Shown here piece by piece: positions 1 through 10,060 of a stretch of 64,000 nucleotides of DNA. How positions within the stretch are numbered: position 1 is the stretch's first letter; every line of letters starts with the position of its first letter. Under the pieces are notes generated by a model, which saw nothing but the letters and a program-made list of their open reading frames with translations, made no database searches and was not told the DNA's origin. A program made the position numbers and the translations under genes. Location of the stretch: positions 36,297,302 through 36,361,301 of the forward strand of contig OY755251.1 of the NCBI GenBank assembly GCA_963576725.1, in the 5' to 3' direction. This DNA comes from Azorinus chamasolen (lineage: Eukaryota > Mollusca > Bivalvia > Cardiida > Solecurtidae).

Positions 1-39
1 ATATCATTGCCAGGCTCAGTTAGCGTTCTCAGTACTAGA

Positions 40-530
40 GAGAAAGGGAGAGAGGGTGTGTGTGAGAGAGAGAGAAACAGACAGACATACAGACAGAGAG
101 ACAGAGAGACTTAGAGACAGAGAGATAGGAACAGAGAGAAAGAAACAGAGAGATATATAGAAACAGACAGACAGACACACACACACACACATACACCACA
201 CATACACACACATCATGAGGTATTGAAAGAGACAGTGAGAGAGACAGATAGAGAGACAGAAAGGGACCGACGGTGGTTCAACGAGAGGTACAGATAGGGA
301 GAGAGACATGGGGAGACAGAGCCAGAGAGGCAGAGACATAAACAATGGGGTGGTGAGAGAGGGGAGAGTGAGATACATACAGAGAGAGAAAGATGGACAG
401 TCAGGGAGAGACATACACAAAGATTGTGTGTGTAAGAGAAAGAGGAAGAGAGAAAGAGAGACGGAGAGAGAGAGAGAAAAAAGGAAAGAGAGAGAAAGAG
501 AGAGAAAGGACAGGGAGAGAGATGGGGCAA
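40..530. repeat. GA-rich microsatellite with a short CA tract
   Basis: Almost pure purine GAGA/GACA repeats run from about 40 to 530, with an ACAC tract at about 174-212. Open frames here on both strands are products of the low-complexity sequence and are not genes. Confidence 0.95.
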
Positions 531-954
531 TTATTCCCGTATTATTGATAGAAACAGATCATTTTTTATAATCCGTCACTTTTTCATACGGAAGGGGCAC
601 AACAAACAACACATTTGCTAGAATACGCTATTGCCATTAGTGGATTCATCAAAAAGTACAAAACCATGTTCAGAGGGCTCCATCGGGAGCCCTTTGATCT
701 GGGTCTACACTGTTTGTCTGACACAGATGGGTTAAGACAACTTACTTGTATGCAGACAATAGCGGCCACTTCCTCGTGACGGGGTGATAAACACCATTCT
801 CGTAAACCCAACCTACTCGAGTACCCATATGAGATACCATTCAGTTTTATTATTCGGTTTATATTGCTGTATGTGTGTTCGTACCAAGGACCAAGGACTT
901 TCAAGCTTACGAGTTTTCATTTCAGATAAAAATGTCATTATTTTTTCACGATCG
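531..954. other. Non-coding stretch with one hairpin
   Basis: No gene seen. A degenerate family-A-type hairpin lies at about 690-735 (GGGCTC ... GAGCCC followed by GATCTGGGTCTACACTG). Confidence 0.5.
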
Positions 955-1203
955 TTAACCCATTCCCTAATATAAACGAGTTTTCACGCATCTACAAACA
1001 GAGTAGACCCAGATCAGACGACTCCTAGAGGAACCGTCTGACCAGGGTCTGCTCTGTTTGCTGATGGAATTTGATAGATCTGTTTCTATACTTCTAAAAT
1101 GGCTACACTGTGCCACCTTCCATATTTCTTTATAACTATTTTGTAAATGAATATTTAGAAGGTAATGAGATGTGTAATAAACACAGAACAGGGAAAGGGT
1201 TAA
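955..1203. mobile_element. TTAA MITE, family A
   Basis: Begins TTAACCCATTCCC and ends GGGAAAGGGTTAA, so TTAA flanks an inverted CCC/GGG terminus as in piggyBac-type elements. The internal hairpin at about 1000-1060 has arms related to CAGACCCTGATCAGACGG / CCGTCTGATCTGGGTCTG. No coding capacity. Confidence 0.75.
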
Positions 1204-1423
1204 GCTAGTATATTTACAAGTAATTTATTCATTTTGTTTGGGTGCGTTGGTAGGTACGAATGATTTGCTCTTGACCTATATGAAACAAAGTCGCAAAAGT
1301 ACGGAATCAAAATACTCAGTTATATTAGACGTACTGGCAAATTTATCGAATAAACATAATGTCTTTTAACCACTTAACCTCTCCTGTGTCATGAAGACGG
1401 TTTGCTGATATCACACACAAGTC

Positions 1424-1489
1424 GTTTGGATCCAGATGAGACACCGAGTAACACGGCGTCTCATCTGGATCCAAACTGTTTGACACCCT
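1424..1489. mobile_element. Family C MITE hairpin
   Basis: Inverted repeat GTTTGGATCCAGATGAGAC ... GTCTCATCTGGATCCAAAC around a short loop. This arm recurs more than ten times in the window. Confidence 0.7.
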
Positions 1490-1691
1490 ATTTGTCTTTT
1501 TCACAAAGAAAACATTGAACACGCGTCCATTCTAAACCATTAGGGAGACACCAATGTTGGCAATGAAAGGCTTAATCCAGGACGAGCTCAAGCTGTTATA
1601 ACAGGAGCAGACTGATCCGAGGCACAAAGGCATAGAAAGGTACGAGGTCCAGATTAGATGCCTACATGAAACAAAATCAAGAATAATTTCT

Positions 1692-1794
1692 TTATTTCTC
1701 CACCAAACCCTGTATTGTAGCCACTCTTTAAAATCGTCTCAAAGAGACGAGTCTAAAGAGTGGTCACAATAAAGGGTTTGGTGAAGAAATGACG
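1692..1794. mobile_element. Family E hairpin MITE
   Basis: Arms of about 45 bp, from TTTCTCCACCAAACCCTGTA to the mirrored AAGGGTTTGGTGAAGAAAT, with an inner stem ACTCTTTAAAATCGTC / GACGAGTCTAAAGAGT. Related copies are at 10945 and 16938. Confidence 0.75.
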
Positions 1795-2057
1795 ATTTTA
1801 GTATATGTGTAAGCACCTTTATCTATAGCTCTGGTTATGGAGTGAAGGGTTACAGTAATATAATGTTAAACCCTGGTTAGATACTTAAACGCATGCCCAG
1901 AATTCAACACAGGGATATATTAAAAAATGGTTGCTTGTTAACCAGGGCTGAAGATGCCTGAACCCAATAGAATATTATAGACAACATGTTTTAGTTCTAT
2001 ATATGCGTCGGTTAATTTAGGCCAGTGATTGCATGCGTGTTGTACGTCGATGCGTTC

Positions 2058-2112
2058 GTGTGTGTGTGCGTGCGTGCGCGCGCGCGCGGGCGAGCGGGCG
2101 TTTGTGTGTCTC
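2058..2112. repeat. GT/GC alternating tract
   Basis: Alternating purine-pyrimidine run (GTGTGTGCGTGCGTGCGCGCGCG), the base pattern that favours Z-DNA. Confidence 0.8.
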
Positions 2113-2459
2113 AGTGGGTGGGTGGATGTGTGGGCCGGGGGTTGGGTGTAGGGGTTAGGTCTTAATCTATGATATTCTCTGTAAATTTCCTGCCGTCGGA
2201 AATGAATTCGAACAACCTGCCTTTCGATGGTAATCGACAGAAAGTAGAGCTAGAGCTAAGAAGAGGGCAATATTTCACATCAGTTATGAGCTAATAAAGA
2301 CCGTGTCTCGTTCAACCACTCCGCACTATATAGGAAACAATAATAATTCTGAAGGGTCCACTAAGAGTTCGAGCATGTTTCTTTTATTGGTTTTGTGGCA
2401 CGGCTGACACACGAGGACGACTATTAATTGTTTGCATGCTAGCGACCAATGGCTGGTAT

Positions 2460-2535
2460 CTTATGCAAACTGTGTAGATCTAGATCAGACGACGAATAAT
2501 TCGGTATCTCATCTTGATCTAAACTGTTTGACGCT
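2460..2535. mobile_element. Family C MITE hairpin (degenerate)
   Basis: AAACTGTGTAGATCTAGATCAGACG opposed by CATCTTGATCTAAACTGTTTG. A diverged copy of the GGATCCAGATGAGAC hairpin. Confidence 0.55.
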
Positions 2536-2779
2536 CTTAAATCAATTTGGAAGAGCAATAAATTACTAAAATTTGTTCAGAATGACATAACGGGACAATT
2601 GTTTGCATATACTTATTTCTGAGCGCGCAAAGCGTTATGGGTAATAAATCACTCATTGATACAGACGATTCAACCCTTATATTACTATGATAAAATGATG
2701 CCCGCTCACATTTTGATATAGTGCAAACTTACCTACTTATCTAATTCGATCAAACTATTAAGAATATATTGAGTGAGTG

Positions 2780-2855
2780 TTAAACGGACTGGATCCTGAT
2801 GAAACTCCGAGTGACTCAGCGTCTCATCTGATCCAATCCGTTTACAAATGCTAGT
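2780..2855. mobile_element. Family C MITE hairpin
   Basis: ACGGACTGGATCCTGATGAAAC ... GTCTCATCTGATCCAATCCGT forms a near-perfect stem around the loop TCCGAGTGACTCAGC. Confidence 0.7.
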
Positions 2856-2870
2856 CACGTGAGATAAGGT

Positions 2871-3082
2871 TTAACCCTTTCCTTGTCAAATTTTGTCGTC
2901 TGCGTACTTTGTCGTCTGCTACAAATTTTATGTTTTATTTTTCTTCATATTTGTTTCAAAAAGCCATCACAGTAACAAAGAGTGTGGATCCTGATGAGAC
3001 GCCGAGTGACTCGGCCTCTTATCTGGATCCAAACTGTTTGCATAGGTATTCACAGCTGGAACATTGGCAGCGAAAAAGTTAA
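2871..3082. mobile_element. TTAA MITE, family C (complete)
   Basis: Begins TTAACCCTTTCCTTGTCAAA and ends GCGAAAAAGTTAA. The central hairpin (2982-3042) is GGATCCTGATGAGACGCCGAG / CTCGG..TCTTATCTGGATCC. About 210 bp with no coding capacity. Confidence 0.75.
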
Positions 3083-3633
3083 CAACTTGCCTTCATTACG
3101 TGAAAATCTTTACCGACCAGAAGGTTCCTTCAGTCAGTATCATTGCTTTTATTTATTCACACTAGGTGATTGATAGTTGTGGTCAGTGACTGGACAGTTA
3201 TTAGATGTCGGTCAGTTTTGTTATTGATAACTTTGAGGTCACTTGGAATTTAGACGAACATTGCTTTGCTGACTCAACGTTTATTGCAAACTATTTACGT
3301 ATTTTAGTAAACGTAAACAAAGCAATAGATACGTTTTGAATACAAATGGATTGGATAATAGCTGAACCGGATTTAAAACTTACCAACACATCGAATAACA
3401 ATGGATTGAACAGTGGCAGAAAATACTGAATTAAAACAGACTGGAGATTCAAGTTTTTGTTGTGTTTGTTTCTATTCTGTGTAACTTATAAACACAAAGG
3501 AAACATCGTGGAATAGTAACTGTTCCGAGGTAAATAGAAGTACAACTTGGACAAGTCTTTGTATTACGTAATGTGAATAATACACGAGATAAGTTAGGCG
3601 TGTACATTGGCATATTCTTATTTGTAAACCATT

Positions 3634-3879
3634 CAACCCTTTCGGCGCCAAATTTCTAATTGTCGTCTGCGATCCGGTTGTTCTTAATTCATTCGATACA
3701 ATAAGTAAATGAGATGAATAAATGCAAATTTCAAAGGAATAAAGCAGAGATGAAGAAATAGAGATTGAGACAAAACGCGAAGTCCCTGATCAGACGCCGC
3801 CTTGAAAAGGCGGCGTCTGATCTGGGACTGCACTATTTGTCGTGGCGCATTTATGCGACATCGGCCGTGAAAGGGTTAA
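3634..3879. mobile_element. TTAA MITE, family B
   Basis: Left end CAACCCTTTCGGCGCCAAAT and right end GGCCGTGAAAGGGTTAA. The hairpin at 3782-3832 is AGTCCCTGATCAGACGCCGCC ... GGCGGCGTCTGATCTGGGACT. Other copies are at 8660, 11309, 21527 and 35671. Confidence 0.8.
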
Positions 3880-3995
3880 ACCCGATCTATTTGTGAAACT
3901 GTTCAAACATGTCATGAGAGTAGCTGAATCGAAATGTAAGGATCACTCCGTGGCTATAGGGCCCGGTGGGGGAGGGTGCTCCTCCAGGAAAATTT

Positions 3996-4110
3996 AGCAT
4001 TGTGTAGTTTTGAAACCATTATGATAAATAGAGCATTTGCTCCTATAGGAGCAAATGCTTTAATTATCACAATGGTTTCTAAGGTGACATTTACAGAGGC
4101 GTCAAAAATG
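3996..4110. mobile_element. Family D MITE (partial)
   Basis: Stem GAAACCATTATGATAAATAGAGCATTTGCTCC / GGAGCAAATGCTTTAATTATCACAATGGTTTC, followed by TTTACAGAGGCGTC. It lies just upstream of the GPCR gene, and a complete copy follows the gene at 5498. Confidence 0.75.
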
Positions 4111-4304
4111 CGTCAATATTAAAAAAGGATTTAAGCTTACATAACAAGACAGAATGTTTATCAAAGTCTACCCCATCCCCTTATCCTTCCATTTTTGTTC
4201 TTTTTAAGCCATAATAATATGTTCACATTTCAGATTGATGTTACGCATGTGCGTAAGAGCGTATCGCTAGCTACGCCCCTGCATGCTCAATACCTATCAC
4301 CAGT

Positions 4305-5423
4305 ATGGTGTCAACAGAAAACAACACACTGCTACCACTTGACAGTTTTCCACAGTACCGTGTCGGACAATGCATATGGATTTATGGATCTCCTGTCCTT
4401 CTTGTTATTGGAACGGTCGGAAACTTTCTGTCGATACTCGTCCTCCTTCGGAAAAGGATGAGGGGTTCCACGACTATGTTTTATCTCACGTGCCTGAGCT
4501 TCGGGGACCTCCTCTCGTTATACACCGGCTTGTTACGTCATTGGATACGTGCAGCATACGACGTTGACGTAAGAACGTTGTCAGATGCATCGTGTAAGGT
4601 CCACACGTTCCTCGTGTACGTTGCCCTAGACTTTACTGTGTGGACGTTGGTTGCGGTGACGTTTGACAGGTGTTTGTGCGTATCCATGCCTTTTCGCGCA
4701 AAACGAATTTGTACATTAAAGAGATCTAAGTATGTGGTATGCACTATGCTTTCATTAATAATACTGAAAAACATGCATTTCCTGTGGAATTTAGGACTTG
4801 TACATACATGGGAATTTAGGTGCGATGCTGTGTCAGAAGATGTTAATTATTTTTTGCGCTACATATGGCATTGGATAGATTTCTCTACCTTTTGTTTTAT
4901 TCCGTTTACCATTATGATAGTCTGTAATGTGAAAATTATCCATGAAATAGTCGCATCTAAGAGGAAATTGAAGTCGCACAATGGCTTGTATAAGTCGAAT
5001 TCACCAGAAAATATACACACAGAAATATCGGACCCGTCTAGAGTATCTACCATATCACGAGATACTAAATCAAATGGAAAACTTGTGACGTCAAATTCTC
5101 CAAAATCGCAACGTGGAAGGATTTCGTCAATTTCTGTTATGTTATTATTAATAAATGGGATTTTCTTACTGACTACGTCACCGGTGCAAGTGTTTCTGAT
5201 TGGCGAACAGCACTGGTTTTTAGACGATTCTCATTCTCGTGATCGCATTGCATGGCATAATTTCTGGTGGGCCATTGTGAACATGCTACAGTACTTGAAC
5301 AACGCCATACATCTCTTTTTATACTGTCTGACTGGTCCCCGGTTTCGTGACGAGTTGAAGTGCATGTTCAGAAAATTGAACAGGGTTTCAGCAGCGACTG
5401 AACAGTCACAAACAGAAATGTGA
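4305..5423 (+). CDS. Rhodopsin-class (class A) G-protein coupled receptor, peptide-receptor-like
   Basis: A 372-residue plasma-membrane receptor in a single uninterrupted exon. Seven hydrophobic segments lie at about residues 26-48, 58-80, 98-120, 142-163, 190-212, 274-299 and 320-342. Class A marks seen: GN at 39-40 in TM1, SFGDL with the TM2 Asp at 68, Cys97 before TM3 paired with Cys173 in loop 2, a DRC triplet (121-123) in place of DRY, Pro200 in TM5, and a TM7 end NNAIHLFLYC followed by GPRFRDEL of helix 8. The usual CWxP of TM6 is replaced by TTSP, and NPxxY is altered. N6 is a likely glycosylation site. The layout resembles molluscan FMRFamide-receptor-like proteins, but the ligand cannot be told. 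A TTTCAG acceptor-like site at about 4232 could belong to an intron in the 5' untranslated region. The gene converges on the minus-strand ADAMTS gene. Confidence 0.9.
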   Translation: MVSTENNTLLPLDSFPQYRVGQCIWIYGSPVLLVIGTVGNFLSILVLLRKRMRGSTTMFYLTCLSFGDLLSLYTGLLRHWIRAAYDVDVRTLSDASCKVHTFLVYVALDFTVWTLVAVTFDRCLCVSMPFRAKRICTLKRSKYVVCTMLSLIILKNMHFLWNLGLVHTWEFRCDAVSEDVNYFLRYIWHWIDFSTFCFIPFTIMIVCNVKIIHEIVASKRKLKSHNGLYKSNSPENIHTEISDPSRVSTISRDTKSNGKLVTSNSPKSQRGRISSISVMLLLINGIFLLTTSPVQVFLIGEQHWFLDDSHSRDRIAWHNFWWAIVNMLQYLNNAIHLFLYCLTGPRFRDELKCMFRKLNRVSAATEQSQTEM

Positions 5424-5497
5424 GAACAATCACCAAGTTTTATTCTTCAGTGCAATGATTATAATTCTGCTCTCTAAAATTGTGACTTCGCTTGTAT

Positions 5498-5714
5498 TTA
5501 ACCCATATCCTTATATTGACGCCTCTGTAAAGGCCACTTTTTGAAATCATTGTGATAAATAGAACATTTGCTCCATAGGAGCAAATGCTGTATTTATTAC
5601 AATGGTTTCAAAACTACACAATTCTAAAAGTGTCTTATTTTCTAGTAAACGTTCTTTTTCAGTAGATTAATTCAAACAGGCTGGATCTAAAATAGCTCAT
5701 GGGGTATGGGTTAA
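5498..5714. mobile_element. TTAA MITE, family D (complete)
   Basis: Starts TTAACCCATATCC and ends CATGGGGTATGGGTTAA. The hairpin is ATTGTGATAAATAGAACATT / GCTGTATTTATTACAATGG. It sits 75 bp past the GPCR stop codon and could supply 3' transcript sequence. Confidence 0.8.
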
Positions 5715-6289
5715 GAATATTAAGCTATAGATCTACTGTATTTTAGTATTTTCTAAGAATATTTTCAGAGCCTACTTTCCATACTTCTCATAAAAGCACC
5801 CGTTTAATATTCTCGTTTAGGCTACATTAAACCACATTTCCAAAGGATATGGCTTCCACATCGTGCTTTCAAAAACTCCTGAGGCGAGATAAAAAATGTG
5901 TGTTTTGTTTTCAATAATTGCTCTTTTATTTCTCTAAGAGAAAATTGTAAAAGAATGTTCATAACAGAATATTATTTTTATTTTCAGTAATTTATTTTTA
6001 TTTCTCTAAGAGACAATTCTAAAAAGAGTGTCAATAATACATTTATTGAGAAACTGCATGTATACTGTAGGGTTACGTCTCTTATCTACGGTCCGAACAA
6101 TAACTAGCATGTCAAACTACGAAATGCCAGTCGGATCACCACAACTGTTGTCCTATAAACATGCTAAATATCGCCTTTACTGATGCTCCTTTACTGATGT
6201 TCCATGGATAATAGATCGTGTGTTATATGTTTCCAAAGAAGAACAAGTACACTAAGAAACGATAAGGCTTACATTTCGAGTTAAACTTA
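5715..6289. other. AT-rich non-coding stretch
   Basis: No gene recognised. A short imperfect duplication, TTTATTTCTCTAAGAGA(A/C)AATT, occurs at about 5928 and 5998. Confidence 0.5.
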
Positions 6290-7500
6290 CCTTAGACAAA
6301 ACACAATTATTACAACTGATACAATGTTTATATAAGAGAGCATGTTCTAATTTGACAAAATACAATTGACAGAAGGCTTACATTTGACAAAAGGATTATA
6401 TTTGACAAAATGACAATTTCTGTTTTACTTTTAACAGGAGGATTACTGTTGACAAAATGATAATGTCTGCCTTACAATTAACAGAAAGATAACTGCTGAC
6501 ATGAGGATAATATCTGCCTTACATTTAACAGAAAGATTACTGCTGGCATGAGGGTAATCTGTATTAAATTGAACAGAAAGATTACTGTTGACAGGATGGT
6601 AATGTGTTATACCTTCTGATCCTTCGAGATCATGAATTTCAGTACTTCTTGTTCTGAAAATTGAATACCGCTTAAGCCGGTGCTAGGGGGGCGTGAGCAG
6701 TGTTGCACTTTCAATTACTGCTCATGAACAGACTCAATAAAACCGAGTCTGCAATTTTCTCTTTTTGTGTTGCAATTTTTGCTTTCGGGGGATCACCACC
6801 CTTCAGAATTTATATTAGACAGACTGATTACATTTTTCAAGATGCCAGCTTCTGTTTTACATTAGACAGAGGGATTACATTTGACAGAATGCTAACTTCT
6901 ATCTTATATTTAGCATAACAATAACACTTCACAGAAAGCTATTTTTTCTTTTGACAAGCGGATTTCATTTGACAGAATGCTACATTATGTGTATTAAGTT
7001 TGATTAAAGTTTTACAGTTGACTGAATTATTACTTTTGGTAGAACACTAACTGCTGTCTTATAACAGAAAGAATGATTTAGGAAAATGATGACAACTGAC
7101 ATGAGGTTTTTATTCGACAGAAGGCAGACAGACGTGTTACAAATAAAAGCAGTTTTACATTTGAAAATTGTTTTACATTTGACAGAACGCTTATTGTTGA
7201 CAAAAGGTTTACATTTGAATGTAAGCTTACATATGACAGGCGACTGACATTTAACAAAATGCTTGCATTGCATACTGCTTACAATTGACAGATGGTATAT
7301 ATTTGCATCAGATTTGCAGTTATCAGAAGGGTTTCATTAATTTTAATGTAGACTTACAGTTGACAGAAGGGTTACATTTGATCTAGGCTTACATTTGATA
7401 GCGTTTTTACAGTTGACAGAAGGTTTATATTTGACTGCAAGTTTACATTTTATGTAAGCTTACATTTGATAGAAGGCTTCATTTGACAGTTTTGAATGTC
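6290..7500. repeat. Degenerate tandem array of about 20-24 bp units (ACATTTGACAGAAGG-like)
   Basis: TTTGACAGAAGG, TTTACATTTGACA, TTACAGTTGACAGAAGG and variants recur dozens of times with drifting spacing. A short non-repetitive stretch (about 6610-6790) interrupts the array. Small open frames inside it only restate the repeat. Confidence 0.8.
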
Positions 7501-8182
7501 GTTTTACGAAAATCCATGTTTAGGCAAAGGTAGTAAAACGGTCAATATGGAGCAAAGAGTTAATAACGGTACATTGACAAACGTACACATTATACATAAT
7601 AGCCTTTAGTACGATGTTCACCTAGAGATAGACATTCCTACCTGGTACCAATTACAAATCTTAGAATATGCTTAAAACAACTTAAAATGTACCATTAGCG
7701 GAATGTGTGATACCTCAATAATGCCGTTTTCTGAAAGAAATGCTTATAAGTTTCAAGAATGGATATATCTACCTGTACACATATGTTATGTCGTATATAC
7801 AGAAGGAATAATAGGCATATAATTTAAGACATCGATTGGTTTCATTTCAAATTTTCGCTAGAATTCACATGATGCCCTGTCAGTGGAAATTATTATTTAT
7901 ATATTGTCTGTATTAAACATTGGGATAAGTGGATCCAGAATTAGATTACAAAAAGACAATTTGCACACGATTGTTGACTAATTCTATTTATTTCAAATAG
8001 TTACTTAATCAGTGTATATACAACATTTCAGTGTATTTAAAATAGATAAATTCTTTATCTAGTAAAGCATTCATAAAGTAACACCTTGCATATTAATTAG
8101 ATGATTTTATAACGGCATGTGAATAAAGTGCAGTCATATCAGAACTTTATATCAAAATCTTGATCTTGTCAAAATCAAATAA
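7500..8182. other. AT-rich non-coding stretch
   Basis: No exon, repeat array or complete MITE recognised on either strand. Confidence 0.5.
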
Positions 8183-8245
8183 AGAAGACTCTGATCAGAC
8201 GGCTCTTACAGTGACCGTCTGAGCTAGGTCTATTCTGTTTGTACA
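8183..8245. mobile_element. Family A MITE hairpin (fragment)
   Basis: AGACTCTGATCAGACGGCTC ... GACCGTCTGAGCTAGGTCTATTCTGTTTG, without recognisable TTAA ends. Confidence 0.6.
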
Positions 8246-8659
8246 TGCATAAAAAGGTGTCTTACTGTCTCTATAAAATGGTTGAAAACCAGGTCGATCA
8301 TTATTGAAACATACAAAGTATGCACGCCCTGTGCTTAATGTTTAATTAGTCCAAACACTTTAGTTTTAGACCACGCTCGATGGATTTACGAGATAGTTGT
8401 TTCATAAGACATTTCCTGTTTGTAAACAGCAATAAGAGTCACCGAAGGTTTCCAACTCCACAGTGCTATGTCCTAAAGAATATGTTAGCCTTGGTATTGG
8501 TGAATACAATGTAAGATAAGTAAAACTTGTATTAAGCTACTGTACCATTAATAGATAGAATATATATGTCTTAAATAGCAGGTGCTTAATGCAAGTCAAC
8601 GTAAGCTTTTCCCGTATTACTTCCCCCCTGCGTTAAGCTAATACCTGCATTAAAGACCC

Positions 8660-8950
8660 CAAAACAGACGACATTTCAATAGTTGCTTTCGAAACACATA
8701 ACTGTTTCGGTGCCAATGTCGCCTGTTGGCACCATTGAAAACAGTGCAGTCCCAGGTCAGATGCCGCCTTTTCAAGGCAGCATCTGACCTGGGACTTCTC
8801 TGTTTTCTGTATTATTTTAGCCCAAGCATACCGGTTTATACAAACAAATGTTTTACTAATATATCTTTATTATTTAATTAAGAATTATATTTAATATGAA
8901 ATTATTATTGCAGACGACACTTTTGAATTTGGCGCCAAAAGAGTTAACTG
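8660..8950. mobile_element. TTAA MITE, family B (reverse orientation)
   Basis: Right end TTTGGCGCCAAAAGAGTTAA is the mirror of the family B left end. The hairpin at about 8747-8798 is AGTCCCAGGTCAGATGCCGCC / GGCAGCATCTGACCTGGGACT. Confidence 0.7.
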
Positions 8951-9425
8951 TAATAACCTTCTTTCATGTTACCCAATGCCGTAGCTCACCTTCTATAATG
9001 CATAACAATATTTACATAATGCTTTATATCTACACAAAAAAAAATATTATAAAATGGACGGCTAAATTAATATGAAATATTCATTAAATATTAAAAAACA
9101 TGGCAAATCGTTCTAAAACTTTTGTTCACTGACTAAAAAAGTTCACTCATTGCTCCTGACACCTCAACGGTTTCGTTTCTCACGAAGAAAATTTGTAAAA
9201 TATAACAAATTGAACCTCGCATAAGAATATTAGGAAATCGAGTTATGAAATCTAAAACCAAAACAATAAAAAAGATCGGGAACTAAATCAAAATGTTAAA
9301 CTACTGTTAAAACGTGACCGGATTCATTTATATGACAGTCATTATCATATTTAGTTTCATGCACTCTAATTTGTACAATGATGCTCAATGGTCTATCAAC
9401 AATTCACATTCGACTTGACAGACAT
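8951..9425. other. Non-coding, AT-rich
   Basis: Nothing recognised beyond A-rich runs. Confidence 0.5.
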
Positions 9426-9429
9426 TTGT

Positions 9430-9500
9430 GAACAGATTGGATCTGGATGAGACACGTGAGAACACGGCCTCTCGTATGGATCCATGCTGTTTGACACTCG
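9430..9500. mobile_element. Family C MITE hairpin
   Basis: AACAGATTGGATCTGGATGAGAC opposed by CTCGTATGGATCCATGCTGTT. Confidence 0.6.
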
Positions 9501-9512
9501 GTCAATAGTTTC

Positions 9513-9763
9513 TTAACCCTTTTCTCCATAAATACGCTTTTATACGCCTTTGCAAACAGAGTAGACCCATATCAGACAGCTCCTATAGGAGCCGTCTGAT
9601 CTGGGTCTGCTCTGCTGGCTCATGGTATTAAATAGATATGATTATATAGTTTATGCCTTGAACAAATATGCATGTGTCCATGCGCTATTATAACAAATTA
9701 GTCTCATCAATATTCATGACATCATTATTTCTTGCATGAATATTCATGGAGGAAAAGGTTCAA
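9513..9763. mobile_element. TTAA MITE, family A
   Basis: TTAACCCTTTTCTCCATAAA at the left end, AATATTCATGGAGGAAAAGG at the right end, and a central hairpin TCAGACAGCTCCTATAGGAGCCGTCTGA. It lies 215 bp past the predicted stop of the ADAMTS gene. Confidence 0.75.
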
Positions 9764-9977
9764 AGAATCGGGTGAATATACAACGTGTAACAGATGAGAG
9801 TTTTCGCTTATTTTGTCACGCACCAAATTTAACACTAAACTTTGCAAACTTAGATCTGTTTACCATGGAAAAGGGTAAACAAAATTAAACTAGGTGTCAT
9901 TTCTCGTTCGTTCACTAAACGTTGTAACTTTACATATATTTTTTTCCGCAAGCAACAAACTGGTCATAGTTGAAAGT

Positions 9978-10060
9978 TTATAACAACACTACACGTTTCG
10001 ACATCAGGCAGATGATGGCGGCTAATAACGGGACCAGTAGACCAGACGAGACGTGCTGAG
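9978..10060 (-). CDS. ADAMTS-like exon 13: hydrophobic C-terminus and stop
   Basis: The acceptor is strong (TTTCTGTTACTTTCAG). The phase fits the single base left by the LDLa exon. The 27 codons end in TAA at 9978-9980. The peptide runs AQHVSSGLLVPLLAAIIC and then LMSKRVVLL: small residues (SSG), about 15 hydrophobic residues, a short basic patch and the end. This fits a short membrane span with a tiny tail, or less well a GPI-attachment signal. No AATAAA was seen close downstream. Confidence 0.62.

Noticed and set aside
16..530. Long Leu/Ser-rich and Arg/Glu-rich frames at the window start
   Set aside because: Translation of a GA microsatellite in several phases.
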